64,000 bases of DNA from Caulobacter henricii (GCF_001414055.1 NZ_CP013002.1:2356001-2420000); one strand, 5' to 3'. Shown: positions 26,408-39,631, counted from the stretch's first letter. The notes: generated by a model not told the origin, from the sequence alone. Translations and numbers: made by a program.

Positions 26408-28798
26408 ATGTCTTCAGGCTACGACTCGCATCCGCCGCATGGCGATCTCCCCTCCCCGCGCATCTCCGACCTCGCCCGCCCGCGCGGCCCGGGCGGCGAT
26501 CCCGGCTATCTGGACGGGCTGAACCCCGAGCAAAGGGCGGCGGTCGAGACCACCGAAGGTCCCGTCCTGGTCCTGGCCGGGGCCGGCACCGGCAAGACCC
26601 GGGTTCTGACCACCCGTCTGGCCCATATCCTGTCGACGGGTCGCGCCCGCCCCTGGGAGCTTCTGGCCGTCACCTTCACCAACAAGGCCGCCCGCGAGAT
26701 GCGCGAGCGCATCACCCACATCATCGGGGCCGAGGCCGAGGGCCTGCGTTGGCTCGGCACCTTCCACTCGGTGGCCGCCCAGATCCTGCGCCGCCATGCC
26801 GAGCTGGTCGGCCTGAAGTCCAGCTATACGATCATCGACAATGACGACCAGGAACGGCTGCTGAAGCAGCTGATCGAGGCCGAGAACATCGACGCCAAGC
26901 GCTGGACGCCCAAGATCCTCGCCGGGATGATCGACAACTGGAAGAACAAGGGCTGGACGCCCGACCGCGTGCCCCCAGCCGACGGCTCCGAGTTCGCCGC
27001 CGGCAAGGGCACCATCCTCTATCGTCAGTACCAGGATCGTTTGCGCATTCTCAATGCCTGCGACTTCGGCGACCTGCTGCTGCACAACATCACGATCTTC
27101 ACCAGCCATCCCGACGTCCTGACCGACTACCAGACCCGTTTCAAATATGTGCTAGTCGACGAATACCAGGACACCAATATCGCCCAGTATCTCTGGCTTC
27201 GCCTGCTGGCCCAGGGCCGGCAGAATGTCTGCTGCGTGGGCGATGACGACCAGTCGATCTATGGCTGGCGCGGGGCCGAGGTCGACAACATCCTGCGGTT
27301 CGAGCGCGACTTCCCCGGCGCCAAGGTGGTCCGGCTCGAGCGAAATTATCGGTCTACGGAACATATTCTGGCAGCCGCCTCGGGCCTGATCACCGCCAAC
27401 AAGGACCGTCTGGGCAAGACCCTCTGGACCGACGAGGCCGGCGGCGAGAAGGTCAAGGTCAGCGGCGTCTGGGACGGCGAGGCCGAAAGCCGGATGGTCG
27501 CCGACGAGATCGAAAAGGCCAGGCGCGCCGGCCGCAAATACAGCCACATGGCCATCCTGGTCCGGGCCAGCTTCCAGATGCGTGCCTTCGAAGAGCGCTT
27601 CGTGATGCTGCAGATCCCCTACAAGGTGGTCGGCGGGCCGCGCTTCTTCGAACGGGCCGAAATCCGCGACGCGCACGCCTATCTGCGCCTGATCCAGTCG
27701 CCCGACGATGACCTGGCCTTCGAGCGTATCGTCAACACGCCCAAGCGCGGCATCGGCGATACCTCGGTGCAGAAGCTGCGGCAGGTCGCCCGGCTGGAGA
27801 GCCTGCCGGCGGTCGAGGCGGCGCGCACCCTGGTGGGCAGCGACGAACTTCCGGCCCGAACCCGCACCGCCCTCAGCAACTTCCTGCGCGACCTGGATCG
27901 CTGGCGGGCCCTGGCCCAGACCATGCCGCACCAGCGCGTGCTCGAAGCCGTTCTGGAAGAGAGCGGCTATACTGACGCCCTGCGCCTCGACAAGGGTCCG
28001 ACCAGCCAGACGCGGCTGGAGAACCTCAAGGAGCTCGTCCAGTCGATGAGCGCCTTCGATACCCTGGAGGCCTATCTGGAGCACGTGTCTCTGGTCATGG
28101 ACCTCGACAAGGGGGCCGGCGACGACGCGGTCTGGATCATGACCCTGCACTCGGCCAAGGGACTGGAGTTCCCTCTGGTCTTCCTGCCCGGCTGGGAGGA
28201 AGGCGTCTTCCCCAGCCAGCGCAGCATGGACGACAAGGGCACCAAGGGGCTCGAGGAAGAACGGCGCCTGGCCTATGTCGGCATCACCCGGGCCCGCGAA
28301 GAGGCCCGGATCAGCTTCGTGGCCAACCGGCAGGTCTATGGTCGCTGGACCAGCCAGCTGCCGTCGCGGTTTGTCGATGAACTGCCCCTGGCCCATGTCG
28401 AGGCGGCGTCCGAGACCGGCTATTATGGTGGCGGTCCGGGCATGCAGCAGACGGCGGCCTCGCGCTGGGACGATACCGGCCAGAGTTCGTTCGGCGGTTC
28501 GGGCTATGCCAGCCCGGGCTGGAAGCGGGCCCAGGACCGCATGGCCGGCGGCGGCAATTCCTGGAGCAACCCCCGCACCGGCGGGTCGGGCGGCCGCTCG
28601 GCCCCGATCGAGGGCGAAGGCCGCCTGGTGGCCGTCTCTGCGCCGTCCAAGGCCAGCGCCTATCAGCGCGGTGACCGGGTGTTCCACGTCAAGTTCGGCT
28701 ACGGCCAGGTCTCCAGCGTCGAGGGCAACAAGCTGTCGGTGGCCTTTGACAAGGCTGGCGACAAGAAGGTCATCGACGGTTTCGTCGAGAAGGCGTGA
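26408..28798 (+). CDS. uvrD: DNA helicase II UvrD/PcrA
   Basis: A 796-residue superfamily 1A 3'-5' helicase acting in nucleotide excision and mismatch repair. GLNPEQRAAV (Q motif), GAGTGKT at 58-64 (Walker A), FTNKAAREMRER (Ia), VDEYQDTN (II), VGDDDQSIYGWRGA (III), RLERNYRS (IV), TLHSAKGLEF (V) and YVGITRARE (VI) are all present. After a Gly/Ser-rich linker the C-terminus ends in a Tudor-like segment (GDRVFHVKFGYGQV), typical of UvrD/PcrA that contacts RNA polymerase. The ATG at 26408 gives an N-terminal extension of about 35 residues. Confidence 0.97.
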   Translation: MSSGYDSHPPHGDLPSPRISDLARPRGPGGDPGYLDGLNPEQRAAVETTEGPVLVLAGAGTGKTRVLTTRLAHILSTGRARPWELLAVTFTNKAAREMRERITHIIGAEAEGLRWLGTFHSVAAQILRRHAELVGLKSSYTIIDNDDQERLLKQLIEAENIDAKRWTPKILAGMIDNWKNKGWTPDRVPPADGSEFAAGKGTILYRQYQDRLRILNACDFGDLLLHNITIFTSHPDVLTDYQTRFKYVLVDEYQDTNIAQYLWLRLLAQGRQNVCCVGDDDQSIYGWRGAEVDNILRFERDFPGAKVVRLERNYRSTEHILAAASGLITANKDRLGKTLWTDEAGGEKVKVSGVWDGEAESRMVADEIEKARRAGRKYSHMAILVRASFQMRAFEERFVMLQIPYKVVGGPRFFERAEIRDAHAYLRLIQSPDDDLAFERIVNTPKRGIGDTSVQKLRQVARLESLPAVEAARTLVGSDELPARTRTALSNFLRDLDRWRALAQTMPHQRVLEAVLEESGYTDALRLDKGPTSQTRLENLKELVQSMSAFDTLEAYLEHVSLVMDLDKGAGDDAVWIMTLHSAKGLEFPLVFLPGWEEGVFPSQRSMDDKGTKGLEEERRLAYVGITRAREEARISFVANRQVYGRWTSQLPSRFVDELPLAHVEAASETGYYGGGPGMQQTAASRWDDTGQSSFGGSGYASPGWKRAQDRMAGGGNSWSNPRTGGSGGRSAPIEGEGRLVAVSAPSKASAYQRGDRVFHVKFGYGQVSSVEGNKLSVAFDKAGDKKVIDGFVEKA

Positions 28799-28828
28799 CC
28801 TTCAGGCTCCGGCTTAGGGTCCGTCAGA

Positions 28829-28969
28829 CTCGCCCCCTACGGGCTGCTGCGCAGCCGTCTTCCCCCGGAGGGGGAAGATGAAATGCGCGAACCCATCTTC
28901 CCCCTGAAAGGGGGAGGACGACCTGCGAAGCAGGTCAGGAGGGGGCCTGCGGCGTCGGCCGGAAGAAAT
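28829..28969. repeat. palindromic intergenic repeat, family R1 copy 1
   Basis: A GC-rich element made of nested inverted repeats: GTCTTCCCCC-GGAGGGGGAAGAT, CATCTTCCCCCTGAAAGGGGGAGGA, then ACCTGC-GAA-GCAGGT and GGAGGGGGCC. It lies between uvrD and the next gene. The same units recur at 49416-49540 almost base for base and, more divergently, at 32247-32346. Confidence 0.8.
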
Positions 28970-29015
28970 CCGCCCGCCCTGCCGAACGGAACCGCGCTCC
29001 AGGCGCTTTCCGTTT

Positions 29016-29459
29016 ATGGCCCTCGATCTGACGCCACTGATGACCTTCGCCGCCTCGCGGCCGGTGCTGCTCGGCGCGCCGCTGGCGGCCATGCTGGGCG
29101 CGTTTCTGGGGCTGGTGTCCCAGGTCGGACCCCAGACGGCAGCCCCCGTCGAAACCCGGCCGCTCAACTACGCCGCGCTGGAAGACCGGCTCCAGCCGAT
29201 CGAATGGCCGGCCGGCAAGGTCCCGGACTATGTGATCGGCACTGATTTTCTGGCCAAGGCGCGTCCGCGCGAAACCTCTCCGCCGCATGACGCGGTCGAG
29301 CCCCCGCCCATGGTCCATGTCGCGCCCGAGCCCGAGCCTCCGGTGCTGCGCGCCACCCGACCGGCACGCGACGAAACCCGCTGGCCTTCCGCCCAGGGCG
29401 ATATCCTCGACCTTCGCCTGCCCGAGGACGACCCTCCTGGACCGACTTTGCTGAACTAA
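29016..29459 (+). CDS. hypothetical membrane-anchored protein
   Basis: A 147-residue protein with one hydrophobic N-terminal helix ([20 protein letters not shown], about residues 17-36) and a Pro-rich, probably disordered periplasmic part. [20 protein letters not shown] is the most conserved-looking stretch. It could be a bitopic anchor or an uncleaved secreted protein. It lies between uvrD and prmA, 49 bases before the latter. No family is recognised. Confidence 0.6.
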   Translation: MALDLTPLMTFAASRPVLLGAPLAAMLGAFLGLVSQVGPQTAAPVETRPLNYAALEDRLQPIEWPAGKVPDYVIGTDFLAKARPRETSPPHDAVEPPPMVHVAPEPEPPVLRATRPARDETRWPSAQGDILDLRLPEDDPPGPTLLN

Positions 29460-29508
29460 GCCGCCGCAAAGGCTCGCCTTTCGGCTCAGGGATCGGTACT
29501 GGAGCGGC

Positions 29509-30375
29509 ATGACCGACTATACGCCCCAGCAGATCGTCGCCCGCGGCGGCCGCCTCGACGCCGAAGCCGCCGCCGACGCCATCGACAACCACCCCGGCCT
29601 CGAAGGCGCGACCTACTCGATCCTGGAAGAGGACGAGGACAAGAACATCTGGCGGATCGACGCCTTCCCGACCACCCAGCAAGAATCCGACGGCCTTGCG
29701 AGCGTTCTGGCCGGCTACAAGGTCAAGGTGACCACCGAGGTCCTGGCCGATGCCGACTGGCTGGCCATGGCGCTGTCGGGCCTGCCGCCGGTCAAGGCCG
29801 GACGGTTCTTCGTCTATGGCATGCACGACCGCGGCCGCCTGCCGGCCAGCACGGTCAACCTGCGCATCGAGGCCGGGGCGGCCTTCGGCACCGGTCACCA
29901 CGGCACCACCGTCGGCTGCCTGCAGGCCTATGACCGCCTGATCAAGGCCCGCAGCTTCAAGAAGGTGCTCGACGTCGGGGCCGGCACGGGCCTTCTGGCC
30001 ATCGCCGCCGCCCGCACCGGCAGCAAGCTGGCCGTTGGCACCGATATCGACAAGCCCAGCGTCCGGATCGCCCGCGAGAATGCCCTGGTCAATCAGGCCA
30101 ATGCGAAATTTGTCCACGCCTCGGGCCTGGGCCACCGGCTGGTCGCCGACAATGCGCCCTATGATCTGGTCTTTGCCAACATCCTGGCCCGTCCCCTGAT
30201 CAGCCTGGCCCAGGACATCAAGCGCGCCCTGGTTCCCGGAGGCACGGTCATTCTGTCCGGCCTGCTGCGGACCCAGGAGCGGATGGTCAAGGCCGCCTAT
30301 CTGTCGCGCGGGTTCCGGGTCAAGACCCGCATTCACCGCGACGCCTGGGCGACTCTGGTGCTTCAGCGGCCCTAA
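29509..30375 (+). CDS. prmA: ribosomal protein L11 methyltransferase
   Basis: A 288-residue SAM-dependent enzyme that trimethylates ribosomal protein L11. The N-terminal substrate domain (about residues 1-110) is followed by a Rossmann domain with [11 protein letters not shown], the conserved loop of PrmA, and motif [29 protein letters not shown] holds the N-I-L-A active-site motif. GGAG is four bases before the ATG. The next gene, an aminopeptidase P, follows in the same direction. Confidence 0.95.
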   Translation: MTDYTPQQIVARGGRLDAEAAADAIDNHPGLEGATYSILEEDEDKNIWRIDAFPTTQQESDGLASVLAGYKVKVTTEVLADADWLAMALSGLPPVKAGRFFVYGMHDRGRLPASTVNLRIEAGAAFGTGHHGTTVGCLQAYDRLIKARSFKKVLDVGAGTGLLAIAAARTGSKLAVGTDIDKPSVRIARENALVNQANAKFVHASGLGHRLVADNAPYDLVFANILARPLISLAQDIKRALVPGGTVILSGLLRTQERMVKAAYLSRGFRVKTRIHRDAWATLVLQRP

Positions 30376-30426
30376 TCGACGCAAACTGCCTTCCAAACTG
30401 GCGCAGGCGGGCCTAAATCGGTCGCC

Positions 30427-32238
30427 ATGCGCCAGACTTTCGACGAATCCACCGATCCAAGCTTCGGCTCCAGGCATGTGCCCCTGATCCGCGCCGCCAT
30501 GGCCCGGCAGGGTCTGGACGGCTTTCTCGTGCCGCACGAGGACGAGCACCAGAACGAGTACCTGCCCGCCGCCAATGATCGCCTGGCCTGGGCCAGCGGT
30601 TTCACAGGCTCGGCCGGGGCCGGCGTGATCCTCAGCGATCGCGCCGCAGTGTTTGTCGACGGGCGTTACACCCTGCAGGTGCGCGAACAGGTCGACCAGG
30701 CCGTGTTCGAGATCCGAGACCTCGTCGAGGGCGGTGTCCCGGCCTATCTGGAGACGGCTTCCGCCGGATCGGTGATCGGCTATGACGCCCGGCTGCATAG
30801 CCCCCAGGCGCTGGACAGCCTGAAGGCCGCCGCCGCCAAGGCCGGCGCTGAACTGAAGCCTGTCGCCCTCAATCCGTTGGATGAGGCCTGGGGCGCGACG
30901 CGTCCGGCTCAGCCGATTGCGCCGATCGTGCCGCAACCGGTCGAGCATGCCGGTGAAGACTCCGCTTCCAAGCGCGGCCGCATCGGCGCGAGCCTCGCAG
31001 CCCTGGGCGCCGACGCCGCGGTGATCACCGCTCCGGCCTCGATTGCCTGGCTGTTCAATGTCCGCGGCGGCGACGTGATCCGCACGCCCCTGCCCCTGTC
31101 CCAGGCGATCGTCAGTGCCGACGGCTCCGCCCGTCTGTTCGTCGATCCGGCCAAGGTCACCGAGGACCTGCCCGCCTGGCTGGGCAACCAGGTCAGCGTG
31201 GAGACCCCGGACGCCCTCGACGCCGCCCTGGCCGACCTGGCGGGCAAGAGCGTCCTGGTCGATCCCGGCCAGTCCTCGGCCTGGTACTTCGACACCCTCG
31301 CCGCCGCCGGGGCGACAGTGGTGCGCGGGATGGATCCCTGCACCCTGCCCCGGGCCTGCAAGAACAACGTCGAGCTCGAGGGGACCCGTGAGGCCCATCG
31401 TCGCGACGGCGCGGCCCTGACCCGCTTCCTGCACTGGCTGGCCACCGACGGCCAGATCAACCCGCCGGACGAGAAGGAGGCCGTCACCAAGCTGGAAGCC
31501 TTCCGCGAGGCCACCGGGGTGCTGAAGGATCTGTCCTTCGACACCATTGGCGCGGCCAACGGCCACGGTGCCCTGCCCCACTATCGCCCGACCGAGCGCA
31601 GCAATGAGCGCGCAGCCCTCGGCTCTCTGCTGCTGGTCGACAGCGGCGGCCAGTATCTGGACGGCACCACCGACGTCACCCGCACCGTGGCCATCGGCCA
31701 GCCGACGGCGGAAATGGTTCAGCGCAATACACTGGTCCTGAAGGGCCATCTGGCCATCGCCCGCCTGCGCTTCCCGGCCGGCACGACCGGGTCGGCGATC
31801 GACGCCTTTGCCCGCGCCGCCCTGTGGGCCCACGGCCTCGACTATGACCACGGCACCGGCCACGGCGTCGGGGTCTATCTCGGCGTTCATGAAGGTCCGC
31901 AGCGGATCTCCAAGGCCCCTAATACCATCGCCCTGCAGCCGGGCATGATCGTCTCGAACGAGCCCGGCTACTACAAGGACGGCGAGTACGGGATCCGGAT
32001 CGAGAACCTCGAAGTGGTCATGCCGGCCGAAGACATTGCCGGCGGAGACCGCCCGATGCACCGCTTCGAAGCCCTGACCCTGGCCCCCATCGACCGCCGT
32101 CTGATCGACAAGGCCCTGCTGACGGCCGAAGAGATCGCCCAGTTCGACGCCTATCACGCCCGCGTTCTGAGAGAGGTCGGGCCGCGAGTGGAGCCGGAGG
32201 TCCGAGCCTGGATGGAAGAGGCCTGCGCGCCGCTGTAG
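30427..32238 (+). CDS. aminopeptidase P family Xaa-Pro peptidase (M24B)
   Basis: A 603-residue three-domain aminopeptidase P, similar in size to eukaryotic XPNPEP1. Two creatinase-like N-terminal domains precede a pita-bread metallopeptidase domain (from about residue 310). The metal ligands are visible: LLVDSGGQYLDGTTDVTRT (Asp-Asp), GTGHGVGVYLGVHEGP (His), NEPGYYKDGEYGIRIENL (Glu) and RFEALTLAPID (Glu). It cleaves N-terminal residues before proline in the cytoplasm. The short three-repeat element R1 follows the gene. Confidence 0.94.
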   Translation: MRQTFDESTDPSFGSRHVPLIRAAMARQGLDGFLVPHEDEHQNEYLPAANDRLAWASGFTGSAGAGVILSDRAAVFVDGRYTLQVREQVDQAVFEIRDLVEGGVPAYLETASAGSVIGYDARLHSPQALDSLKAAAAKAGAELKPVALNPLDEAWGATRPAQPIAPIVPQPVEHAGEDSASKRGRIGASLAALGADAAVITAPASIAWLFNVRGGDVIRTPLPLSQAIVSADGSARLFVDPAKVTEDLPAWLGNQVSVETPDALDAALADLAGKSVLVDPGQSSAWYFDTLAAAGATVVRGMDPCTLPRACKNNVELEGTREAHRRDGAALTRFLHWLATDGQINPPDEKEAVTKLEAFREATGVLKDLSFDTIGAANGHGALPHYRPTERSNERAALGSLLLVDSGGQYLDGTTDVTRTVAIGQPTAEMVQRNTLVLKGHLAIARLRFPAGTTGSAIDAFARAALWAHGLDYDHGTGHGVGVYLGVHEGPQRISKAPNTIALQPGMIVSNEPGYYKDGEYGIRIENLEVVMPAEDIAGGDRPMHRFEALTLAPIDRRLIDKALLTAEEIAQFDAYHARVLREVGPRVEPEVRAWMEEACAPL

Positions 32239-32246
32239 CGACGACT

Positions 32247-32346
32247 TGCCCCCTCCCTGGCTGCTTCGCAGCCGTCCTCCCCCGTAGGGGGAAGACGCTC
32301 TCATCTTCTCCCTACGGGGGAGGAGCGCGCAGCGCGGAGGGGGCAA
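32247..32346. repeat. palindromic intergenic repeat, family R1 copy 2
   Basis: A 100-base element bounded by TTGCCCCCTCC and its complement GGAGGGGGCAA. Inside are GGCTG-CTTCG-CAGCC and CCCCCGTAGGGGGAAGA, the latter mirrored by TCTTCTCCCTACGGGGG. It lies between two convergent genes and could also help end transcription from both sides. It shares its units with the copies at 28829 and 49416 but is more compact. Confidence 0.75.
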
Positions 32347-32357
32347 GAGCTCGAAAT

Positions 32358-32777
32358 CTACTTCACCCGGTTCCAGACCTGGGTCTTGCACAGGGGCGCG
32401 ACGATGCAGCCCTTCAGTTTCAGCTGAGTGTCGCTGATCATTTCCAGCGTGCCCGCATAGGTGCCGCCGTCATCGGGGTTGTACACCTTGCCGCCGCTCC
32501 ACTTGGCCGGGCCGCCCGTGAAGTCCGAAAGCAGCAGCAAGCCCTTCAGCGTGCGCCCCTGCTGGGCGGCGTCTTTGTTGCGAATATCCTTAAGGGCCGG
32601 ATTGGTGCGGATCTGGTTGGAGGTCACCAGCTTGCCGCAGAGACTGGCCCCGCAGCGGCTGATCTCGACATGTCCGCCATTGGTCGGCGTGGCCCACAGG
32701 CCCGTGACATCAGCGGCCGAGGCCGGGCCGGCCAGCGCGCCGAGGGCCGCAAAGGCGATGAGGATGGTGCGGTTCAT
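32358..32777 (-). CDS. secreted DUF2147 protein
   Basis: A 139-residue exported protein. The signal peptide MNRTILIAFAALGALAGPAS is cleaved near ASAAD. The mature part has the DUF2147 pattern: DVTGLWATPTNGGHVEISRC, CGKLV, the central GLLLLSDF and GGKVYNPDDGGTY, ending LKGCIVAPLCKTQVW. This lipocalin-like fold is periplasmic in related species; its role is unknown. Two Cys pairs (SRCGASLCG and KGCIVAPLC) may form disulfides. Confidence 0.85.
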   Translation of the reverse strand: MNRTILIAFAALGALAGPASAADVTGLWATPTNGGHVEISRCGASLCGKLVTSNQIRTNPALKDIRNKDAAQQGRTLKGLLLLSDFTGGPAKWSGGKVYNPDDGGTYAGTLEMISDTQLKLKGCIVAPLCKTQVWNRVK

Positions 32778-32891
32778 GGTTTTCTCCCTCGTTCGCGCCG
32801 TGCTGCGCGTTTGATGACCGATTGCGTGATCACGGCTAAGTCAGCAAGCCCTGCGGCAAATTGAAGGCCAAGACTTTCAGATTTGACCAGC

Positions 32892-36603
<3,712 letters not shown>

Positions 36604-36636
36604 AGCCAAGCTGTAGAGCGCCGCAACCTCTTCACC

Positions 36637-36650
36637 TTGATCCTGATCAA
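36637..36650. promoter_or_regulatory. FNR/FixK-type box upstream of the Nramp gene
   Basis: TTGATCCTGATCAA matches the FNR/FixK/Anr consensus TTGAT-N4-ATCAA in full and extends to an 18-base palindrome, 36635-36652. Its centre lies about 40 bases before the GTG at 36603. If it acts from the usual -41.5 position, the transcript would start near that codon and be nearly leaderless. Confidence 0.65.
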
Positions 36651-36796
36651 GGGGAGGCCAGCCCGTGACGCTGCGCCGGAACTCTCAGGCTATTACGCGT
36701 CAGCCTTGACGCAGGCTCCGAAGCCCTTCCCTCGCCTCGCCGTGCCGAGCGCGCCGTCAGGATGAGCGCTGTTTCATCGCCGAACCCTGCAAAGGC

Positions 36797-36823
36797 CTCA
36801 TCTTGAGCTTGTCGAAAGACGAG
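36797..36823. repeat. short repeat, family R4 copy 1
   Basis: CTCATCTTGAGCTTGTCGAA and the following AGACGAG form a 27-base element with partly palindromic ends. On the other strand it reads CTCGTCTTTCGACAAGCTCA, matching the element at 55837 at most positions. It lies in the 256-base gap between recN and the Nramp gene. Confidence 0.6.
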
Positions 36824-36859
36824 ACTGTCGCCTTACAGCGATCAGTATGTCTGCAGATC

Positions 36860-38557
36860 CTAGCTGATCAGCGCTCGAGCCGCCGCGCGCGCCGCCTCAG
36901 TGACCTCAGCGCCGGATAGCATGCGAGCAATTTCTTCCTCGCGCTGACCGGGCGACAGGGGCTCGACGCGGGTACGGATCGCCTGATCATCGCCGGACTT
37001 GGCGATCCGCCAGTGGGCGTCGCCGCGAGCCGCAACCTGAGCCGAATGGGTCACCACCAGCACCTGGGCATTCTCGGCCAGACGCTTGAGCCGCTGCCCC
37101 ACGGCGTCCGCCACCGCTCCGCCGACGCCCTGGTCGACTTCGTCGAAGATCATCAGCGGTTGGGGACCCGACCCGCGCCCGGCCAGGGCCGCCTTCAGCG
37201 CCAGGGCGAAACGCGCCAGTTCGCCACCGGAGGCGATGGCTTCCATGGGGCCGAAGGGGGCCCCGGGATTGGTCGAAATCTCGAAGGCCACCCGATCCAT
37301 GCCGGTTGGGCCAACCCGGTCCTCCGGCAGAGGCTCGACCGCTACCCGGAACTTGGCCTTGTCCAGCTTCAGCGGAGCCAGTTCGGCTTCGACCGCCACG
37401 GCAAGGCGATCGCCGGCGGCCCGGCGTTCGGCCGTCAGGGCTTCGGCCGCGAAGATGTAGCCGTCGCGGGCCGAGGCGGCTTCGTCCTCGGCAGCCTTTA
37501 GAGCTTCGCTCGAGGTCTCGATGGCCTGCAGGCGGGTCGCGAACTCGGCGCGCAGGGACGGCAGGTTTTCGGTGGCGACATTCAGCTTGCGGGCCATGGC
37601 GCGCAGGGCGAACAGGCGCTCCTCGGTCTTTTCCAGCCGGTCAGGTTCGAACTCGAAGCTCTCGGCCACGGCGTCGATGGCAGCGCTGGCCTCCTGGGCC
37701 TCGACCAGGGCCCGGTCGACGGCATCGCAGGCGGCCGTCAGGCGGGTCATGGCCGCGCCGTCCGCTGGAGCCCCGGCATGCAGGGCCCGTTCGCGCGCCC
37801 GCTCCAGGGCGCGGAAGGCCTGGGCCAGCTTGCCGGACAGGGCATCACCGCCGAGGGCATCCTGGGCCGAGGCGATATCGGCCAGGGCCTTTTCGGCTGA
37901 ACCCAGCAGGGCGCGTTCCTCGGCCAGGGCGGTTTCCTCGCCTTCACGAGGGTCGAGACGATCCAGCTCGGCCAGGCGAAGGGTCAGCTCTTCGGTCTCG
38001 GCAGCGGCCTGATTGGCCAGGGCTCGCAGGGCCTCGGCCTTCTCGCGCGCCGCCCGCCAGCCGCTCCAGGCCGAGGCCACGGCCGAGACCGCGACCCCGC
38101 CAAAGGTATCCAGCAGGGTGCGGTGGGTGCGCGGATCCAGCAAGCCGACCGTTTCGTGCTGGCCGTGCACCTCGAGCAGCAGGGCACCCAGATCCTTGAG
38201 TACACCGACGCTTGTGGCCTGGTCATTGACAAAGGCCCGGGACCGGCCGTCCGGCGACAGCTGGCGACGCAGGACCAGATCCTCGTCCCGGCCGTAGTCC
38301 AGCCCCTTGTCGTCCAGATAGGCAAAGGCGGGGTGGTCGGCCGGCAGGGCAAAGATGGCAGTCGCCGAGGCCTGGCCCGTCGCGCCGCGTCGCACGAGGC
38401 CGGCATCGGCCCTTGCGCCGGTGGCGAGGCCCAGGGCGTCGAGGATGATCGATTTTCCGGCCCCGGTTTCACCGGTCAGGGCCGTCAGCCCCGGACCAAT
38501 GGCCAGATCCAGGCTCTCGATGAGCACGACGTCGCGAATGGAGAGGCCAATCAGCAT
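36860..38557 (-). CDS. recN: DNA repair protein RecN
   Basis: A 565-residue SMC-like ATPase for double-strand break repair. MLIGLSIRDVVLIESLDL and GLTALTGETGAGKSIILDAL form the N-terminal half with Walker A. Long coiled coils fill the middle. FEISTNPGAPFGPMEAIASG with GGELARFALALKAAL (signature) and LMIFDEVDQGVGG (Walker B) form the C-terminal half, ending VLVVTHSAQVAARGD. It is preceded by an alphaproteobacterial LexA box at 38612, so SOS induction is expected. Confidence 0.97.
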   Translation of the reverse strand: MLIGLSIRDVVLIESLDLAIGPGLTALTGETGAGKSIILDALGLATGARADAGLVRRGATGQASATAIFALPADHPAFAYLDDKGLDYGRDEDLVLRRQLSPDGRSRAFVNDQATSVGVLKDLGALLLEVHGQHETVGLLDPRTHRTLLDTFGGVAVSAVASAWSGWRAAREKAEALRALANQAAAETEELTLRLAELDRLDPREGEETALAEERALLGSAEKALADIASAQDALGGDALSGKLAQAFRALERARERALHAGAPADGAAMTRLTAACDAVDRALVEAQEASAAIDAVAESFEFEPDRLEKTEERLFALRAMARKLNVATENLPSLRAEFATRLQAIETSSEALKAAEDEAASARDGYIFAAEALTAERRAAGDRLAVAVEAELAPLKLDKAKFRVAVEPLPEDRVGPTGMDRVAFEISTNPGAPFGPMEAIASGGELARFALALKAALAGRGSGPQPLMIFDEVDQGVGGAVADAVGQRLKRLAENAQVLVVTHSAQVAARGDAHWRIAKSGDDQAIRTRVEPLSPGQREEEIARMLSGAEVTEAARAAARALIS

Positions 38558-38611
38558 GTCGCGGAGAATCGCGCAGAATCAGCGTTTCTCAAAGCGCTCA
38601 GACGCCCTGAT

Positions 38612-38626
38612 GTTCAGCTTGTGTTC
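38612..38626. promoter_or_regulatory. LexA (SOS) box of recN
   Basis: GTTCAGCTTGTGTTC fits the alphaproteobacterial SOS box GTTC-N7-GTTC exactly. It lies 55 bases upstream of the recN start, where LexA would block the promoter. Confidence 0.8.
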
Positions 38627-38647
38627 CGAAAGGCGCGCGCCCGGCCC

Positions 38648-38721
38648 GGCTAGAGCCCCATCCAACCTGACGGCGTCATCAGGGTCGGACGAAAAGGGCT
38701 CTAAATCAGAAGTCTAGAGCC
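38648..38721. repeat. TAGAGC palindromic repeat, copy A, overlapping the bamD stop
   Basis: A 74-base element. Read on the minus strand it runs GGCTCTAGACTTCTGATTTA then GAGCCCTTTTCGTCCGACCC and closes with GGGGCTCTAGCC. The same sequence with few changes occurs on the plus strand at 43081-43153. The bamD stop codon (38714-38716) lies within its TCTAGA end. Confidence 0.8.
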
Positions 38722-39631
38722 CGAGCGCGCCGCGGACGCCGCCCTTACCGGCCGGCTTTTCACCGGGAGGAGCCAGGGTGGCGTTCTTGTCGCGCACCAG
38801 GCGGTCCAGCAGGTTCTTCTTGGCACCGGGAGTCAGAGGCTCGACGGCGGGCTTGAGACCGGCGTCGTTCAGGAGCTTGTAGGCGTCCATGTACCAGCGA
38901 TCGCCGGGGAAGTTGAAGCCCAGTACCGCGCCGTTGCGCTTGGCCTCTTCGGTCAGGCCGAGCGTCAGATAGGACTCCACAAGGCGGTAGAGCGCCTCGG
39001 GGGTGTGGGACGTGGTCTGGTGACGGTCGATCACCGTCTTGAAACGGCCGATGGCGGCCAGGGCCTGACCCTGGCGCAGATAGTAGCGCCCGATCGCCAT
39101 TTCCTTGCCGGCCAGCTGGTCATTGACCATGTCGATCTTCAGGCGGGCGTCCTGGGCATATTCGCTGGACGGATAGCGCTGCACGACGTCCCGCAGAGAG
39201 GCCAGGGCCTGCTCGGTGGCCGCCTGGTCGCGATTCACGTCGACGATCTGCTCGAAATAGCAAACGGCCTTCAGATAGTAGGCGTAGGAGGCCGACGGAT
39301 TGCCGGGATAGAGCGAGATGAAGCGGTCGGCGTCGCCGATGGCGTCATTGTACTGGTTGCCCTGATAATGGGCGAAGCCGGTCATCAGGATCGAGCGGCG
39401 CGACCACTCCGAATAGGGATGCTGGCGTTCGACTTCGCGGAAATAGTCGACGGCCTCGTTCCAGCTGCCGCGATCCAGCCGGTCGGCACCGGTGGCGTAA
39501 AGCAGCTCCACTGGCCGCTCTTCATAGACCAGGGTCGGCTTCTTGGCCTTGCCGGCGCAGCCCGCGACCGTGACGGAGACGAGAACGGCGGCGAGGACGA
39601 CGGCCGAACGACCCGGGAATTTAAGAAGCAC
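38714..39631 (-). CDS. bamD: outer membrane assembly lipoprotein BamD
   Basis: A 305-residue lipoprotein of the BAM complex, which folds beta-barrel proteins into the outer membrane. The signal peptide ends in the lipobox VAGC (Cys25). TPR-like helical repeats follow, with the family stretches EVERQHPYSEWSRRSILM and YPGNPSASYAYYLKAVCYFEQ. The C-terminus is an Ala/Gly-rich tail. It is 108 bases from lpxC and read the same way. Its TAG stop lies inside a palindromic repeat, so the last residues may have been reshaped by repeat insertion. Confidence 0.95.
   Translation of the reverse strand: MLLKFPGRSAVVLAAVLVSVTVAGCAGKAKKPTLVYEERPVELLYATGADRLDRGSWNEAVDYFREVERQHPYSEWSRRSILMTGFAHYQGNQYNDAIGDADRFISLYPGNPSASYAYYLKAVCYFEQIVDVNRDQAATEQALASLRDVVQRYPSSEYAQDARLKIDMVNDQLAGKEMAIGRYYLRQGQALAAIGRFKTVIDRHQTTSHTPEALYRLVESYLTLGLTEEAKRNGAVLGFNFPGDRWYMDAYKLLNDAGLKPAVEPLTPGAKKNLLDRLVRDKNATLAPPGEKPAGKGGVRGALGL

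Noticed and set aside
29164..32391. 1075-codon leftward open frame opposite prmA and the aminopeptidase
   Set aside because: Lies opposite two clearly recognised genes; its composition (Gly/Asp/Val/Gln rich, no motif) is that expected of the complementary strand of GC-rich coding DNA.
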